DNA from: Rhizoclosmatium globosum
Lineage: Eukaryota; Chytridiomycota; Chytridiomycetes; Chytridiales; Chytriomycetaceae
NCBI GenBank assembly: GCA_002104985.1
Contig: MCGO01000058.1
Coordinates: 62,001 to 126,000, forward strand
Length of the DNA: 64,000 nucleotides
Direction: 5' to 3'
Shown here: piece after piece, positions 42,775 through 55,073 of the stretch
Layout of the letters: the number at the start of each line of letters is the position of its first letter
Numbering within the stretch: position 1 is the first letter of the stretch
The notes under the pieces: generated by a model
Databases searched by the model: none
Told to the model about the DNA's origin: nothing
Seen by the model: the letters and a program-made list of their open reading frames with translations, nothing else
Made by a program: the position numbers and the translations under genes

Positions 42775-44590
42775 TCAAACTCCAAGAAACATAACATTCT
42801 CCATCTGTGCTGCAATGCGGTCATCGTGCATAAGAAGTCGACCCATCTCCTTATTCCCAAGCTTGTTTGCAATAGCAACAGCTGCAAACCCCTTTTCAAG
42901 CTCACGCACCTCGGGTCCTCCAAAATCAACTTGAGAACTCGATATTCCACTACGAACACAATCCACAAAATCTCCGATCCCTTCAATTTGGGCGAAATGC
43001 GAACGTCAGATAATAACTTGCGAGATGTTTCAAAGGATCCTTCCTGGATATACTGGTAGAGCTGATTCATATCAGTGTACTTGTTTGAAACGCGGATTCG
43101 TAAGAATGACATCCATCATTTTCCAAGATGAGCAACCTGAAGTGCGGCGTTGTCGTCACAATTTGGATCAATTCTCGCATCCTTCAAAAACAATTCAACG
43201 ACAGGAAAGTTTTCGGTTTCAATGGCGAACATGAAGGCGCATGGTCATTTGCGGAGGATCCACGTTCCAGTCGGCAAGAGTAGCTTACAGATTTCGATAT
43301 TACCAAATCGTGCTGCAAACCCGATTTCCAGGTTTCCATTCGCAGCTGGATCCACTCTTGGGTCCGCAACGAGGACGCGTACAACTTCAAGAAATCCATT
43401 TTGAATCCCTTTAATCAGTGGCAAGTTGCGTCGAGCTGATGGATCCACTCTTGGGTCTTGAGAAGCACTTCACAAATCTCCAAACCCAGACTGAGCTGCA
43501 ACACAAATGCACTGGTTTGCGTGATTCGCCGGATCCACGCGACCGTCTTTCAACAACCGCTTCACAATATCAGTATACCACGATTCACGGCCGTGTTTAA
43601 CGCAGCGTTGGGAGGCGTTACACGAGGGTCTTGCAAAACCAGATCCATCATTTCCAAACGGTTGTAACGAGCCGTCCCAAAAAGCAGTTCCCAACAACAG
43701 GATTCACGCGTGGGTCTGCAAGAAGAAGTTTAAAGATACCATTGTGCCCTTGCACGATCGCCTGACAAACGGCGTCGTTCTCTTTTGCAGACGGATCCAC
43801 GCGTGGATCCAACAACCACTTTTCCACTTCCTTTTCCAATCCAAATGTCACCAGCGTTTTCAACAGGTTCTCCGTGCTTAAGCGGGGGTCGTTGAGTAGC
43901 ATCTCCATAATTTCAGGTTGTTCAAATGAACACGCCATATTAAGGGGCAAATTTGCAAACACCGACGGATCCGTTGCAGGATTTTCAAGACACTTGCGGA
44001 CAATGCCGCAGTTTTCAAGCGAGCAAGACCAGCGAAGGAGACGGTCTGAATTCATACTGCTATCGTACTTGAACTCCTTGACCAAAGTGTCTACCAAACC
44101 CAAAGCCTGAGCTTCAGTAATACACATGCACAAGTTAATAAAATAAGATTCCTTTTGAAGAGCCTTCTCGATGGGGTTTGCTTGGATGGGACCTGTGAGC
44201 ATGTGGTGGAACATTGCGACTTGGATGTTGAAGGGGAAGTGTTTCCATGGTCTTTGATCTTTTTGTAGCGCGTCCAGTCCCATACGTCCTTTTCCCGGAC
44301 TGCGCGATTTTGGCGGTGAGGAACGCGAGGCTGAAGTTCACGGAGCCATAGACGGATGCGGAGAAGATGTGCTTGGAGGTCAAGGCGAATTCGAGAATGC
44401 ATGGGTTGAAGGGGAGCCAGAGCATGATTTCTTGGAGCTCTTCGATTGATAGTGAGGCCAGAGTAGTGGCGGAGGTGGTCAAGGGAGGCGAGTTCAAAGG
44501 GGATGCGTTGGTAGTCATTTTTCGTTCGTTTTTGGAATCCCCTTCACCAAGGATATCGGGAAAACACTGGAAAAACTGCTTTGTATTCAT
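42775..44590 (-). CDS. F-box-like protein with ankyrin repeats, frame-broken
   Basis: Start 44590 or an ATG nearer 44518 (MTTNASPL). An F-box-like stretch LASLSIEELQEIMLWLPFNP is followed, after a frame change near 44290, by a helical region and at least six ankyrin-like repeats with the recurring end LL-DPRVDP: for example EIMEMLLNDPRL, VEKWLLDPRVDPSAKEND, FKLLLADPRVNPVV, VRVLVADPRVDPAANGN. Further frame changes occur near 43680, 43480, 43250 and 42960; the last repeat ends at 42775. F-box proteins recruit substrates to SCF ubiquitin ligases, the ankyrin part providing recognition. This is inferred from domains only. Confidence 0.65.
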
Positions 44591-44654
44591 CCAAGGTCAA
44601 GCAATAATAACGTACTTATGAATATGCAGTGAAACTTCATCTCATATACCCCTC

Positions 44655-45375
44655 TTAAACTACAGCGTTGCAATTATTCGCGCCATGATGAGGCGAGTCA
44701 CACTTGATACAAATATGCTTTTTTGAACACGGACGATTCTTGCACCAACCTCGATTCCTGTTTATTTTGATGAGATTTTGAGATTTCAGACTGATTACTA
44801 AATCAACGAAGAAGCTCACCAGAATAAGCAACACACAAGCTTCTGTTTGGACGCATGAACACAATCACAAAGAGAATGCGCGTCAGAATCGCACAGCATA
44901 CAAACATGTAACTTTGTATGAGCACGAGAACGATTGGTACATCTGTTGTCTTGAAAGAGAGTACAGATATCAAAATAGGAGTGTGGGTATGGTTTTCCGG
45001 CGGAACTTGAACGAGAGGATTCATGAAAGTGAGACGATGGAAGGCGGGCGAAGGTGGTGGCGAAAAGACGCGATTGGAAGACGTTGACGAGTGGGAGACA
45101 TGATAGGGCATGGTGGTGGCTCAACATCATCCTTATCGGCTGAAGTTGGCGTACTTTCGAATTCGAATTGAGAACATTATCCAGCCACGATTGCGCATCC
45201 AGAATTGCAGATTCAGCTTCGGATTTTTGATTTGAGTTGGCGGAGTTTGAATTGAAGTTGATAGTAGTACGGAAGGAGGCTTTGAAATACTGTGCAGGTC
45301 CCGCGAAACAACAGAAACACGGTCTTCGAGTGATTCGAGGCGCGTCGTCAATTCGGTCCAAAGTGCTGCGTTCAT
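44655..45375 (-). CDS. Family protein 13 (one I-II unit), one frame break
   Basis: Start 45375 (MNAALWTEL) with a short coil LTTRLESLEDRVSVVSRDLH. After a shift near 45200 the linker continues through ILDAQSWLDNVLNSN to module I: ICTLFQDNRCTNRSRAH..., knuckle CMLCDSDAHSLCDC, tail VCCLFW. An intron (about 44755-44820) leads to module II, NRGWCKNRPCSKKHICIKC with HHGANNC, and a stop at 44655. It is separated from the main array by 23 kb but lies on the same strand. Confidence 0.6.
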
Positions 45376-45698
45376 ATGGGTTTATTTTGGGATCTTTTTT
45401 TCGTGTTGAAGCATGTGTCCAGTACCCTTTCCTCTCTCGTTTTCTCGCATAAACATCATCATAAATAAGCAACCCAAAAAAGAAACTTGCCACTCTGAAT
45501 CGCTTAGCTGACTCATCAAAGCTCATCGGAGTTGTCTGACAAATGAGCCGAGGGCGACAACCAATCTTCAGCAACAGATAGTAGCAATTAAAGATGGAGC
45601 ATTACTGATATCATTTCCCCTTATCTTGGCGTCTGTTTCCAGCGGCAACCCCAAAGTGAAAATTTTCCGTCCATTTCTTTTGTGAGACACTTTTCAGG
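45376..45698. other. Divergent upstream region
   Basis: Between family gene 13 (-) and tyrosinase (+). I see no coding signal. Confidence 0.4.
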
Positions 45699-47617
45699 AT
45701 GCAAGTTGGACTTGTTCTTGGAGCCGTAATCGCCGTCTTGAGCGCTGTCTCGGTGGATGCCGCTTGTTCAACGATGCGTATTCGTCGGTGAGAACGAGAG
45801 AGTTTGTTGAAGAGAAGCAGCTAACCCTTAATCGCATCACCCACTCACTCACTAACTCAACTCACTCAGAGAATGGGGACAGCTCAGTGCCGCAGAGAAG
45901 GACGGTTACATCACTGCGATCAAGGCGCTTGCTGCAAGACCACTGTCAAACCAGTACACGGATGTAAGGCTGTTGGTGGCCTGTTGGTGGCGATGGTCGC
46001 TGAGTCAATACCTACTCACCAATTACTCCCAATCAAACAGGCAACACAAATGGCCTGGGACGACTTTGGAACAACTCACTCCGCAAATGCCTGGTGGGCT
46101 CATGCAAACGCTGAGTTCTTGGTGAGTGCTCAGACCACTGAAACAGTGGATAATGCGTTGTCAACTAAGACGCCACAAACACACAGGTGTATCACAGAGC
46201 CATGGTTCACATGATGGAATTGGCATTAGAGTCAGTCAACTGGTTTGGCGGTGTCGTCTACCTTGATGAGAGTTTGCACCAGGTCGACTGGCCTTCAATG
46301 GACTTGTTCTCGGATAGATATTTCGGAGCAATGGGTCAACCTGGCCAATGTTTGACAACCGGACAATTCACAACTCAATTCAAACTGATTCCAACCGAAA
46401 AGTTTCCACTTACTTGTCTCGATCGATGCGGTTCTGGAGTCTTTTGGTCGGCTGATATGCTCAATGCCAACCTTGCAAATGCAACAAACTACGAAGCTAT
46501 TCGATATGACGACACTCTGAACTTGTGAGCGTTTTTATTTCTCTCTTGGATTTCCCTAACTATGTCACCTAACAGCCACGCAAATGGACATGGTGTGCTG
46601 GGAGGATCTTGTTCTATGGGAGATCCATCTTGGTCTCCTAGAGATCCCATCTTCTATTTCCACCACGGTTTCGTTGACGTAAGTATGTGAATGTAACTCT
46701 TCATTGAATTAACACTTAAACTTACAGAAACATTACTGGAAGTGGCAGAATCTCTGTCCTTCTTACAAGCAGGATTACGAGGGACGACTGAAACCGGCTC
46801 CAGGTACAACCGTTGGTCAAGAAGTAAACCCCAACTCTCCGCTCGACTCGTGGTCCCACCTTACCGCTGCGATGGTTTTCGACACGGACAGCGATCCAAT
46901 GTGCTATACTTACACAAAATCTGGCGGCGATACCGACTACACTGCTCTAAACTGTCCTGATGGCAGCAGACCCAACTACAATCCTATTACCAAGGCGCGA
47001 TTCCACCTGTTCGGTTTTCAGATCCACCAGCCTTCACAAAAGCAACTGCAACAGCGACAAACAGCGCAAAAGCTACTGCAACTGCTACTGCCGCAAACTG
47101 GGTGGTTGACATGTTGACTGGATTCGTCGCTCCTCCTTCAAACCGACGTGATGAGACTACCCAAGCCCTGGCCATTCGCGATGATTCAGATTATGATGCA
47201 AACAATTCGTACTGCGTTACACCATTACCCGACGGCAGCACTAAAGTGAATGTCACCGCCAACGGCGAAAGCAACATTTACAATGTCCCTAAAGGCTGCG
47301 AACTGTACAAGGCGTATTTCTCTCACATCTCCATTCTCCCCGTCGGTCACAATGCTTCAGACGGTATGCCAATGGCTAGTCATTGTCCAACTGCTATGTA
47401 CCCTGGATGTGATGATTACGTTTGTGAACGGTACCCTGGCTTCCAACCGCCTCAACCAGATGATCCTGGACAGTATCCTTCCTTCTTGACGGATGCTTAT
47501 ATCAAGGTTGCGCACAACTTGGATGCATGTAACATTCGGGCGAGTGATTGTAGAGTCATGTGGATTGTTGATGAAATCAATGCGAAGCATCGAGCAAAGA
47601 AGGCTCAGAAGCAGTAA
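45699..47617 (+). CDS. Secreted tyrosinase
   Basis: Start 45699 gives a signal peptide (MQVGLVLGAVIAVLSAVSVDA). Exons are split by introns near 45789-45870, 45963-46039, 46123-46186, 46526-46576 and 46680-46727. The copper A site is the HSANAWWAHANAEFL-VYHRAMVHMME block; the copper B site is HANGHGVLGG followed by SPRDPIFYFHHGFVDKHYW, with the usual paired His. A C-terminal domain follows an Ala/Thr-rich linker (about 47000-47100), reached after restoring one base near 46997. The enzyme oxidises phenols to quinones, the route to melanin. Length and motifs suggest an active enzyme if the break is not real. Confidence 0.88.
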
Positions 47618-48168
47618 CACCGTTTTATTATTTTTGTTCATGATTTTTTGTTTTTGTTTTTGTGCACGATATATACAATAGAATAAAAGTCAAGCTGGTT
47701 TGGCTTCTGAATATTGCTTCCATCTCATGAAACACTACGCTGACACTGTGCTCATAGAATCAGTGACAAAAACGTGAACTTATTAATTGCATCAATAACT
47801 TCAAAAGTTCATTTGCGTGTTTGACATCAATTTGAGAGCGATTTTCTTATGAGCCCAGTGTTTTAGAAGGGATTTGAACGCCAGCTTTGCTTCAATTAGT
47901 AATTTGTTATTTGATTAGTTGTTTGTTCTTGCTTGGCACCCTCTAAATAACGACTGATGTACTTAACACGACGGACATTGGATGATGACGACACAAAGTA
48001 AAGCACTATCAGTCAATGGGTATTTATCATCATATTTAAGATATTTGTGATGATAAGCTTTCTACTAGTGAACTATTTATTTATTTCTGTGATGTGCGTA
48101 AATCTTAACTGGCAATCTTTCTTGTGAACTTCAAACGTCAGGAATCCACTCAAACAACACATTTGAAG
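47618..48168. other. Intergenic, AT-rich
   Basis: 550 bp with no coding or RNA signal that I can support. Confidence 0.45.
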
Positions 48169-51100
48169 ATGGACACTCGTGTGGAAGATACCCAAGATCT
48201 CGACGAAACCCCTATTGTCTCTGAGAACGTATCTACAGAAGCTGTCAACATAGCGGGACAGCCACAACCATCATCCCTTACCACACAACCATCACTCCAT
48301 CCTCGATTTACTTCGTTTTCCGTGACAAGTTCTGCACAATCTGTTGGGAGCGATGTGGATGATTTATCATCAATCGAAGAGATGAACAGGGCAGCTCCGC
48401 CTCCAAGAATATCATACTCCAGAAAACAGTCCATCCTAAAAACAATCGCTGACACATCCGTACCTTCATCACTGTCAAAACGGATATCTATCGTTTCGAA
48501 TAACCGAACAACATCCGCGATGATGAAAGCAGTTGCAAACGCAGCAAGCGCCGTCAAAGCTTTCATAAATGAAGTCCCTGCTGATCCAGAAACTCATGAT
48601 GGATGGTGTGGACCCAAATTAGGTGATTCTGTGGTCACAACACGAACAAAGGGACGAAGGACTGTTTATTTGTTCAAGGCTGCCGATGTCACTCTATTTG
48701 ACAAAATCGCAAAGTGGAAGAATTCAAAAAGTACTCTTCAAGACGCGTGGGATATTTTCGGTTAGAAATTTTTCTGCGGAGTATAGTCTGTGCTGAAACG
48801 TTTTAGGTTCGGGACCATTAATATATGGTCACAACACATCCTCTCCAGATGCAATTATCAAACTTCATTTTGGAGTAGATCGATACGATTATATTTTGAA
48901 ATGTGTTGTCAATCTGTTGGATACAAAAGGCGAAGCACTTCGAAAAAAGTTTGAAACTAGAATGCTGCAAAATGGATTGATTGTTGAGCGGGAGCGATCG
49001 ATAGAGAATCCGGAGGAAGTGTTCATCAAGATTATAACTCCATTCTCTGTGTTGTGTGCAGAGGCTCAACTGATGAAGTTGAGGTTACCGCTAAAAGTTG
49101 ATAATGTAAGACACCAATCTCCTCTTACACAATTGACTCATAACTTCAACAAAAGCGATTTGAACGTCGACTATCTATGGCTTCCAATGGCTCCATCATA
49201 GTCCCAACGTTATTCACCAAGTCAATCGCTTTCATCAAACGGCTATTTATGGTCAATGGCAACGATACGAGATCTCAAAGCGCAACATTCAAAAGAAAGG
49301 ATTTGCCAATATTCAAAGGAGGAGATCCGCGAGATACATGTTTCGAGGAGATTCAAACAAATTTCTTTCGGGATAGCCATAGATCACTTTTGGTTTGATT
49401 CATGCTCGTATATCCCACCAACTAACTTGAAATAAGACTTTGAATCTCATATCAAAGGTTGAAATCTCCGTCTTAATATCTGGTCAAACTCAAAAACAGA
49501 AGAAAGGTAACCTCAATTACACCATACCGAGTTTAGCTTATTGATAATTTGACAGGTATTGACTATCTTCTGGGGGAAAACATATATACAGCCATGTTCC
49601 ACCTTCATGAAGATGAAAACGACCAAACCACCCTTCGAGCAAGGTTAAAACGGGATTGGGTCCACAAATACTTTGCTATCCAGCCTATTGACGATGTAGC
49701 AGCTTATTTTGGCGAAACTGTCGGCCTGTATTTTGCGTTCGCGGGATTCTACAACCTGTGGTTGTTGATTTCAACAGGATTGGGGATAATCGTTGTTCTA
49801 TACGGTCTCACTCAAGCGTACACTGTCAAGAATGGATTCGATTGGTTTGTTCTATTTGATAACGACTTGACGCCGTTCTTTGGACTATTCATGTCTCTTT
49901 GGGCGTTATTGATGCCAGTTGCGTGGGATCGGCAAACCAACTTCTTTGCGTGGAGGTGGTCAACTTCAGATTATCAGAAGGAGGAAATTAAGCGACCGCA
50001 GTATAAAGGCGAAGTGCAAAGGTTTGAAGTTTGAGACCAGTGGTAACACTTAAATTTCGTATCCTAGGCGGAGTCCCATAACTGGTAAAATGGAGCTGAT
50101 ATTTCCGCCAAAAAAGCGCCTTCATCGTCAGTTGACTTCCTCGGTTATCATATTACTTTGGATTCTTCTTGTCTCAACAAGCATAGCCTTGCAAGTATCA
50201 TTTGGAGCTTACTTGTCTCCAGCTGTCAATAACGATATCGCAATCAATCTTTTCACCTCGCTTCTTGGTATGATAAATGTTTCTACTGAAGTGATCTTAT
50301 CCCATTCTTCAGGTTTGACGTCAATCATTATAATGAAAATTCCCTTCGAGGGAATCGTGGAAAGGCTGAATGAATGGGAAAATTAGTATGTTCCAGTCCT
50401 TGTGGGTCCTTCAATTAACTAATTTTCACTAGTCGAACAAAATCACAGTTTGATGATGCGCTCATTTTCAAAACTTACATCTTCGATTTTGCAAACAGTT
50501 ACTCACAGGTATATACTTGGTAACAGCCATGAATCAACTCATTCAACTTTTTGTAGCTCATTTACTATGCGTTTGTTAAGCCTAATCTGACGTACCATTA
50601 TCTGTTTGGAATGCCCCAGCTGAATGAATATTGCACCAAAAGTCAATGTGCAACCAGTGTCACAATCAACTTGTTCATTATTTTCGTTGGTGGACAAAGT
50701 AAGTCCTAATTTCTAACATGAAATACACATTAACAGCAATTACGAACAGTAATCGAACGATTTCAAGAGTTGGCTATTCCATGGATCGTAGCTCGCGTCA
50801 AACAAATGGTTTCAATAGTCCGCCTAAAATCTCGACGAAGTAAAATGATACGCGAGAAGAAAGTGGCGCCTACACCTCCGGCAAAGACGTCACAAGACAC
50901 TGTTATTATTTCGGCTGAAGATTTAGCGAGATCTCCGTCAGTTTGTTCGACTGCCAGCGCAAGCACAGCAGAAGCGGAAGAACCAAAAAGCCGAATATTG
51001 AGCGCATTGCCGAAAATACGAACTCTGCCAACAAGTTCAGCAGCGAATATGCCGGAAATATTCATCCAAGGTTTCGATGAGCCTATTAAGAATGATGTGA

Positions 51101-51948
51101 CTGATAGTCTACCGGAATTCAAGAAGTCCAAGACTTCAGTAATGGTGCCTGCAAGTGAAGAAATGGCTCGATCACAGAACCAACTTCAAGTGATACCCAC
51201 AAAGAGTCGCGCTTCATCCGTAATGTCGGACACATCTGCAAAAGACATTTCAAGAAACTCAGTTCCACGACCCAGTGTTTCCTTCTCGCGGATAGTTTCT
51301 GACAAGTCTTTGAACCAGAATTCGACAAAGGGATCTGTCCAAACTTTAGATTTTGACGATGACTTCCTGATTGATATATCCGAGGCAAATATGTTACCAC
51401 AGTATTATCGGGACGACAAGTTGAACGCGTTTGAAGGAATTCGTAACGAATACGCGCAAAAGATTATCCAGTTTGGGTATATTGCTCTGTTTGCGACTAG
51501 TTTCCCATTAGCTCCTCTGTTTGCATTGTTGAACAATATTTACGAGCTTCGGGCAGACGCGTTCAAACTCCTGTGTGTCTACCAAAGACCTGAACCTTTT
51601 TTGGCGCAGGATATAGGTGTATGGGGGGTCATTATTCGCGTGATTGCAATGTTGAGTGTAGCGACAAACTCGTTTCTAGTGTCATTCACGTCTCCAACGT
51701 TTGATGATTTTTTCGTGCGTGATTTGAGTTCGGGAGAACAGCTCGCAATTCGCTTGGGTTTTATCATTGTGTTTCATTACTGTGCGTTTGCGTTGACACA
51801 AGCGTTTCGGGTGTTGATGCCAAGTACGCCGAATATGGTTGCAAATGCAATGGCGAGGGCGCAGTATTTGGATAAAGTGAGAATGGATCAGGATTTGGAG
51901 GAAGAGGATGAAATTTTCAACTTGGAGTCGAAGGAATCACTGTGTTGA
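48169..51948 (+). CDS. Anoctamin (TMEM16) family membrane protein
   Basis: Start 48169 (MDTRVEDTQDLDE). A Ser/Thr-rich cytoplasmic N-terminus of about 180 residues is followed by the anoctamin dimerisation-type region (IIKLHFGVDRYDYILKCVV, EEVFIKIITPFSVLC). Membrane spans include GLYFAFAGFYNLWLLISTGL, SSVIILLWILLVSTSIALQV and VTINLFIIFVGG. A large Ser-rich cytoplasmic insert (about 50860-51340) precedes NEYAQKIIQFGYIALFATSF, PLAPLFALLNNIYELRADAF and DIGVWGVIIRVIAML, which are diagnostic of the family and contain Glu/Asp positions used for calcium in relatives. Several short introns are needed; no frame breaks noticed. Relatives are calcium-activated scramblases or chloride channels, or ER-plasma membrane tethers (yeast Ist2). 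Confidence 0.85.
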
Positions 51949-52002
51949 TATATGGTTTTGAGGGGTTGTAGATAGCAAATACAAACACTTTATATTATGG
52001 TT

Positions 52003-53390
52003 TTAATCAAAGACGCTTTCATCGTCTGCCATAGATTGTGCTGATTTCAAGCCCTTCTTCCGTCTCTTGGCTTCATTTGCAGAATCTTCGTCTCTTTTTC
52101 TCTTCGCATGACTGGAATGGTTGTGAGACAACAATTTTTAAGTCAAGGTTGTAATACTCACAGTTTGCTGGTTTCTAGGTACTCTGGGTTCATACATTTC
52201 GTCAATTTCGCAGCCACTTCTTTCGCCTTCTGACTGACTACACTCTTTGTATCCTTGGCAAGTTTCTCAAATTCTTGTTGAGCTTTGATGGCGTCCGCAA
52301 CTCCTTCGAGTTTTGTATGTAATGCAGCAATAGTTCCCACATCAACCCAATCAATTCTATAGCTAATATACTGGTTCAATTCGGATTTAAGAAGATCAAG
52401 CTCTGTTGAAGCCATAAGGAATGAGCCCAAAGCGATTTGTGAAGGGTAATGTGTGAATTGAAGGTCGGAGGAAATTGCTATTTTGGCAAGTTCACAAGCG
52501 CGGTTGTAAATCAAGACCAAGTTTTGAATGGCTTGTTTTCGTGGCTCTTGAGATTGATGAATAAAAGCAAAGTATGTCTGCATAGTTTTTAGCGATAGTT
52601 TGCGGGAAGAAGGAGGCTAACTTGAAGATCCAAGAACAATCCATGCAACGGCCATTTAACCTGATGAACCATAAACTGGAAACCAATTGTATCCGCAACT
52701 ACAAGTTCTGTCTCTTTAATCACTTCTTCTGAGGGCCGTTGAGAAGCAGGCACTTTTGCAAGAATATCTTTTAGCTCGAGATACGAATTTTCAATCTTTG
52801 ATGCCAAGAAGATGCAGGTCATGAGAATGATTTTCGGGTCGTAGTTGAATATTGCCTGTTTGAGATAGAATCGTTTGAAGAGAGAGACTGCTGTAGCCTG
52901 TTCAACACTAACTTAAAACAACCAACCAACCACAACCAAACAACCAAGTACGAACATGCACTGCTTCCGAATCATCAAACTTGAACGCGCGAACATAGGC
53001 AGCAATTCTAGTTTCGTACACTTTGCAAACGAGAGTTTGGTCCTGGGCTGTCACAAAGGCCTCGCGTGGACACCGTTCGAACGACGGATCCTCGGCCTGT
53101 TTTGTTTGATTTGATTGTTTTAGTTTAGTTGGTTCTCTGAGGGAAAGGGAAAGGGAAGGGAGAAGGACACGCACAAACTCTTCGTCCATCGCCTTCGCCG
53201 CCGAATCAACGTTGGCTGAATGCGTGTCGCTTCGTGCCTGCGACAACGATGCCATGTCCGAAAACATGGGCGGCTTGTTTTGGAGGTGGAGCGGCTTTGG
53301 CTTTGGCGCCGCGGTTGCTCCTGGTGGTGCAGTATCAACCATTTCTGTTTTATCGTTATTTATTTGTTCTGATTCCAATTTGAATCTCAT
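52003..53390 (-). CDS. CCL1: Cyclin H / CCL1-like cyclin of TFIIH (CAK)
   Basis: Start 53390 (MRFKLESEQ), or the later MVDTAPPG at 53342. After a Pro/Lys leader the cyclin box is built from three exons: VTAQDQTLVCKVYETRIAAY, then FKRFYLKQAIFNYDPKIILM and TCIFLASKIENSYLELKDIL, then IGFQFMVHQVKWPLHGLFLD. The second fold has NRACELAKIAISSDLQFTHY and IALGSFLMAS. A Lys/Arg-rich tail ends at 52003. This order and the FKRFYL/TCIFLASK pair match cyclin H, partner of CDK7 in TFIIH. Introns near 53099-53175, 52869-52950, 52582-52622 and 52110-52160. Confidence 0.82.
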
Positions 53391-53391
53391 T

Positions 53392-54963
53392 TTAATGTTT
53401 TGAATCTTCTTTGTGACCCTTCATGCCAAGGCCTTCTTTGATTTTATCAAAAATACCTCCGACTTTGGGTGCACAACTTTCATCCTTGGCTTCACCCTTG
53501 CTTTCACTCTCTGTTGAAGAAGCTGCATCTTCTGAGGTTGTTGACTCGTTTTTCAGACCAAATGCTTCCATGAAAGCCTTCCGCTGTGCTTCGGTAATCT
53601 CCCGAGGAATTGCAATCTTGATTGTAACATATTGGTCACCGCGTTCAGACCTTCCCGCTTTCACAACACCGCGCTTCTGCAACCTTTTTCTTTCTTCTGG
53701 TTGTGTTCCCGGCGCAATCTTCAAATCGACATCCCCATCTACAGTAGGAACGCGAATTGTGCCTCCCAAAATCGCCATATGTAAAGGAACGGACGCTGAA
53801 ACAAAGATATCACTTCCGTCACGGTGGAACTTTGGATGAGGCGTAACTTCGAGATGCAAGTACAAGTCTCCTGCGGGACCATCTCCTGACATTGGCGCAT
53901 CACCCTTTCGAGGAACGCGGACTTTCATTCCGTGGTCAACTCCAGCAGGAATGTTTACTGTTGTGGATTTTACGGTCATGACGCGACCTTGGCCTTCACA
54001 GGGTTTGCATTGAGCGTTTTTGGGAATGTGAACACCACTTCCTCCGCAAGTGCTACATACTGTGCTCATGTGGAATCCTCCACGAATAAATGTTTGCTAC
54101 CAAATACAAATGTTAATGATAGCCAATATCAAACTAATACATTCCATACCTGACCAGTACCTCCGCAAGTTCCACAACTACTCTTCTTTTGCCCCTTCTT
54201 GACTCCACTACCACTGCACTCCTCACAATTCGTAACACTTTGGTAGTTGATAGTCTTTTCCGTTCCCTTCACAGCCTCCATAAACGTGATACGGGCGCTA
54301 ACATTCACATCCCGTCCATACTGGCTCTCAGCCCCAAACCCAGACGGACCACCAGGACCACCGGCTCCAAACTGTCTGAAAAGTTCTTCAAAGACGTTTC
54401 CTTGAGAACCTCCACCAGCACCGAAACCTCCGAAGCCTCCACCAAAACCACCTGGGAATCCTCCTTGGAACCCGCCTGGGAATCCACCTGCGCCTCCTCC
54501 GAATCCTTGTGCTGATGGATCCGCGTGGCCGTATGTATCGTACGCGGCTTTCTTCTTGTCATCCGAAAGAATCTATGAACTTCGTGTTAGTATCCTTGTC
54601 TGACAGCCTTGAATCGCCGCCCTTACATCATAAGCCTGTTGCAGCTCCTGAAACTTATCTTTCGCCCCAGGATCCTTGTTTGTATCAGGATGGTACTGCT
54701 TCGCTTTGGCGTAGTAAGCCTTCTTGATCTCAGACGATGACGCCGACTTTGACACGCCAAGCAGATCGTAGGGATCCGACTTCTTCGCAAACAGAGCAGC
54801 TGTAGTATTAGCCACATGGTTAATAAACCCACTTAGTAATGCGGGGTGTGGTATTACTTGACGTGTGGAATTGGAAGCCCGTCCGTTTCGCTGGAGCAAA
54901 GCACGGCTTCAACTTTGCCGCAAATGCAATTCGACTCGACGATCCAATGCGTCCAATCATCAT
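53392..54963 (-). CDS. MDJ1: Mitochondrial DnaJ/Hsp40 (Mdj1/DNAJA3-like)
   Basis: Start 54963 ([20 protein letters not shown]) gives a basic, hydroxylated mitochondrial presequence. The J domain has [11 protein letters not shown] and the HPD motif in [12 protein letters not shown] Gly/Phe-rich stretch follows ([15 protein letters not shown]). The zinc region contains the CxxCxGxG repeats [24 protein letters not shown] and CKPCEGQG. The C-terminal peptide-binding domain ends in a Lys/Asp tail at 53392. Introns near 54788-54840, 54575-54628 and 54097-54149. It is a co-chaperone of mitochondrial Hsp70. Its stop codon is one base from the ATG of the cyclin H gene on the same strand. Confidence 0.9.
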
Positions 54964-55073
54964 TTTTGCGTAGGAAGTAGAAAAGGCAGAGATGAGGTTT
55001 CTGTTAGACGCAAAAAAGCAAAATCGACAAAGCGTGTTTTCCAAAACCTTCTTCTGAATCTGGATCTTGTAAA
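54964..55073. promoter_or_regulatory. Shared upstream region of MDJ1-like and 2-thiouridylase genes
   Basis: 110 bp separates two divergent start codons, both of genes for mitochondrial functions, which makes a shared promoter plausible. Confidence 0.4.
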
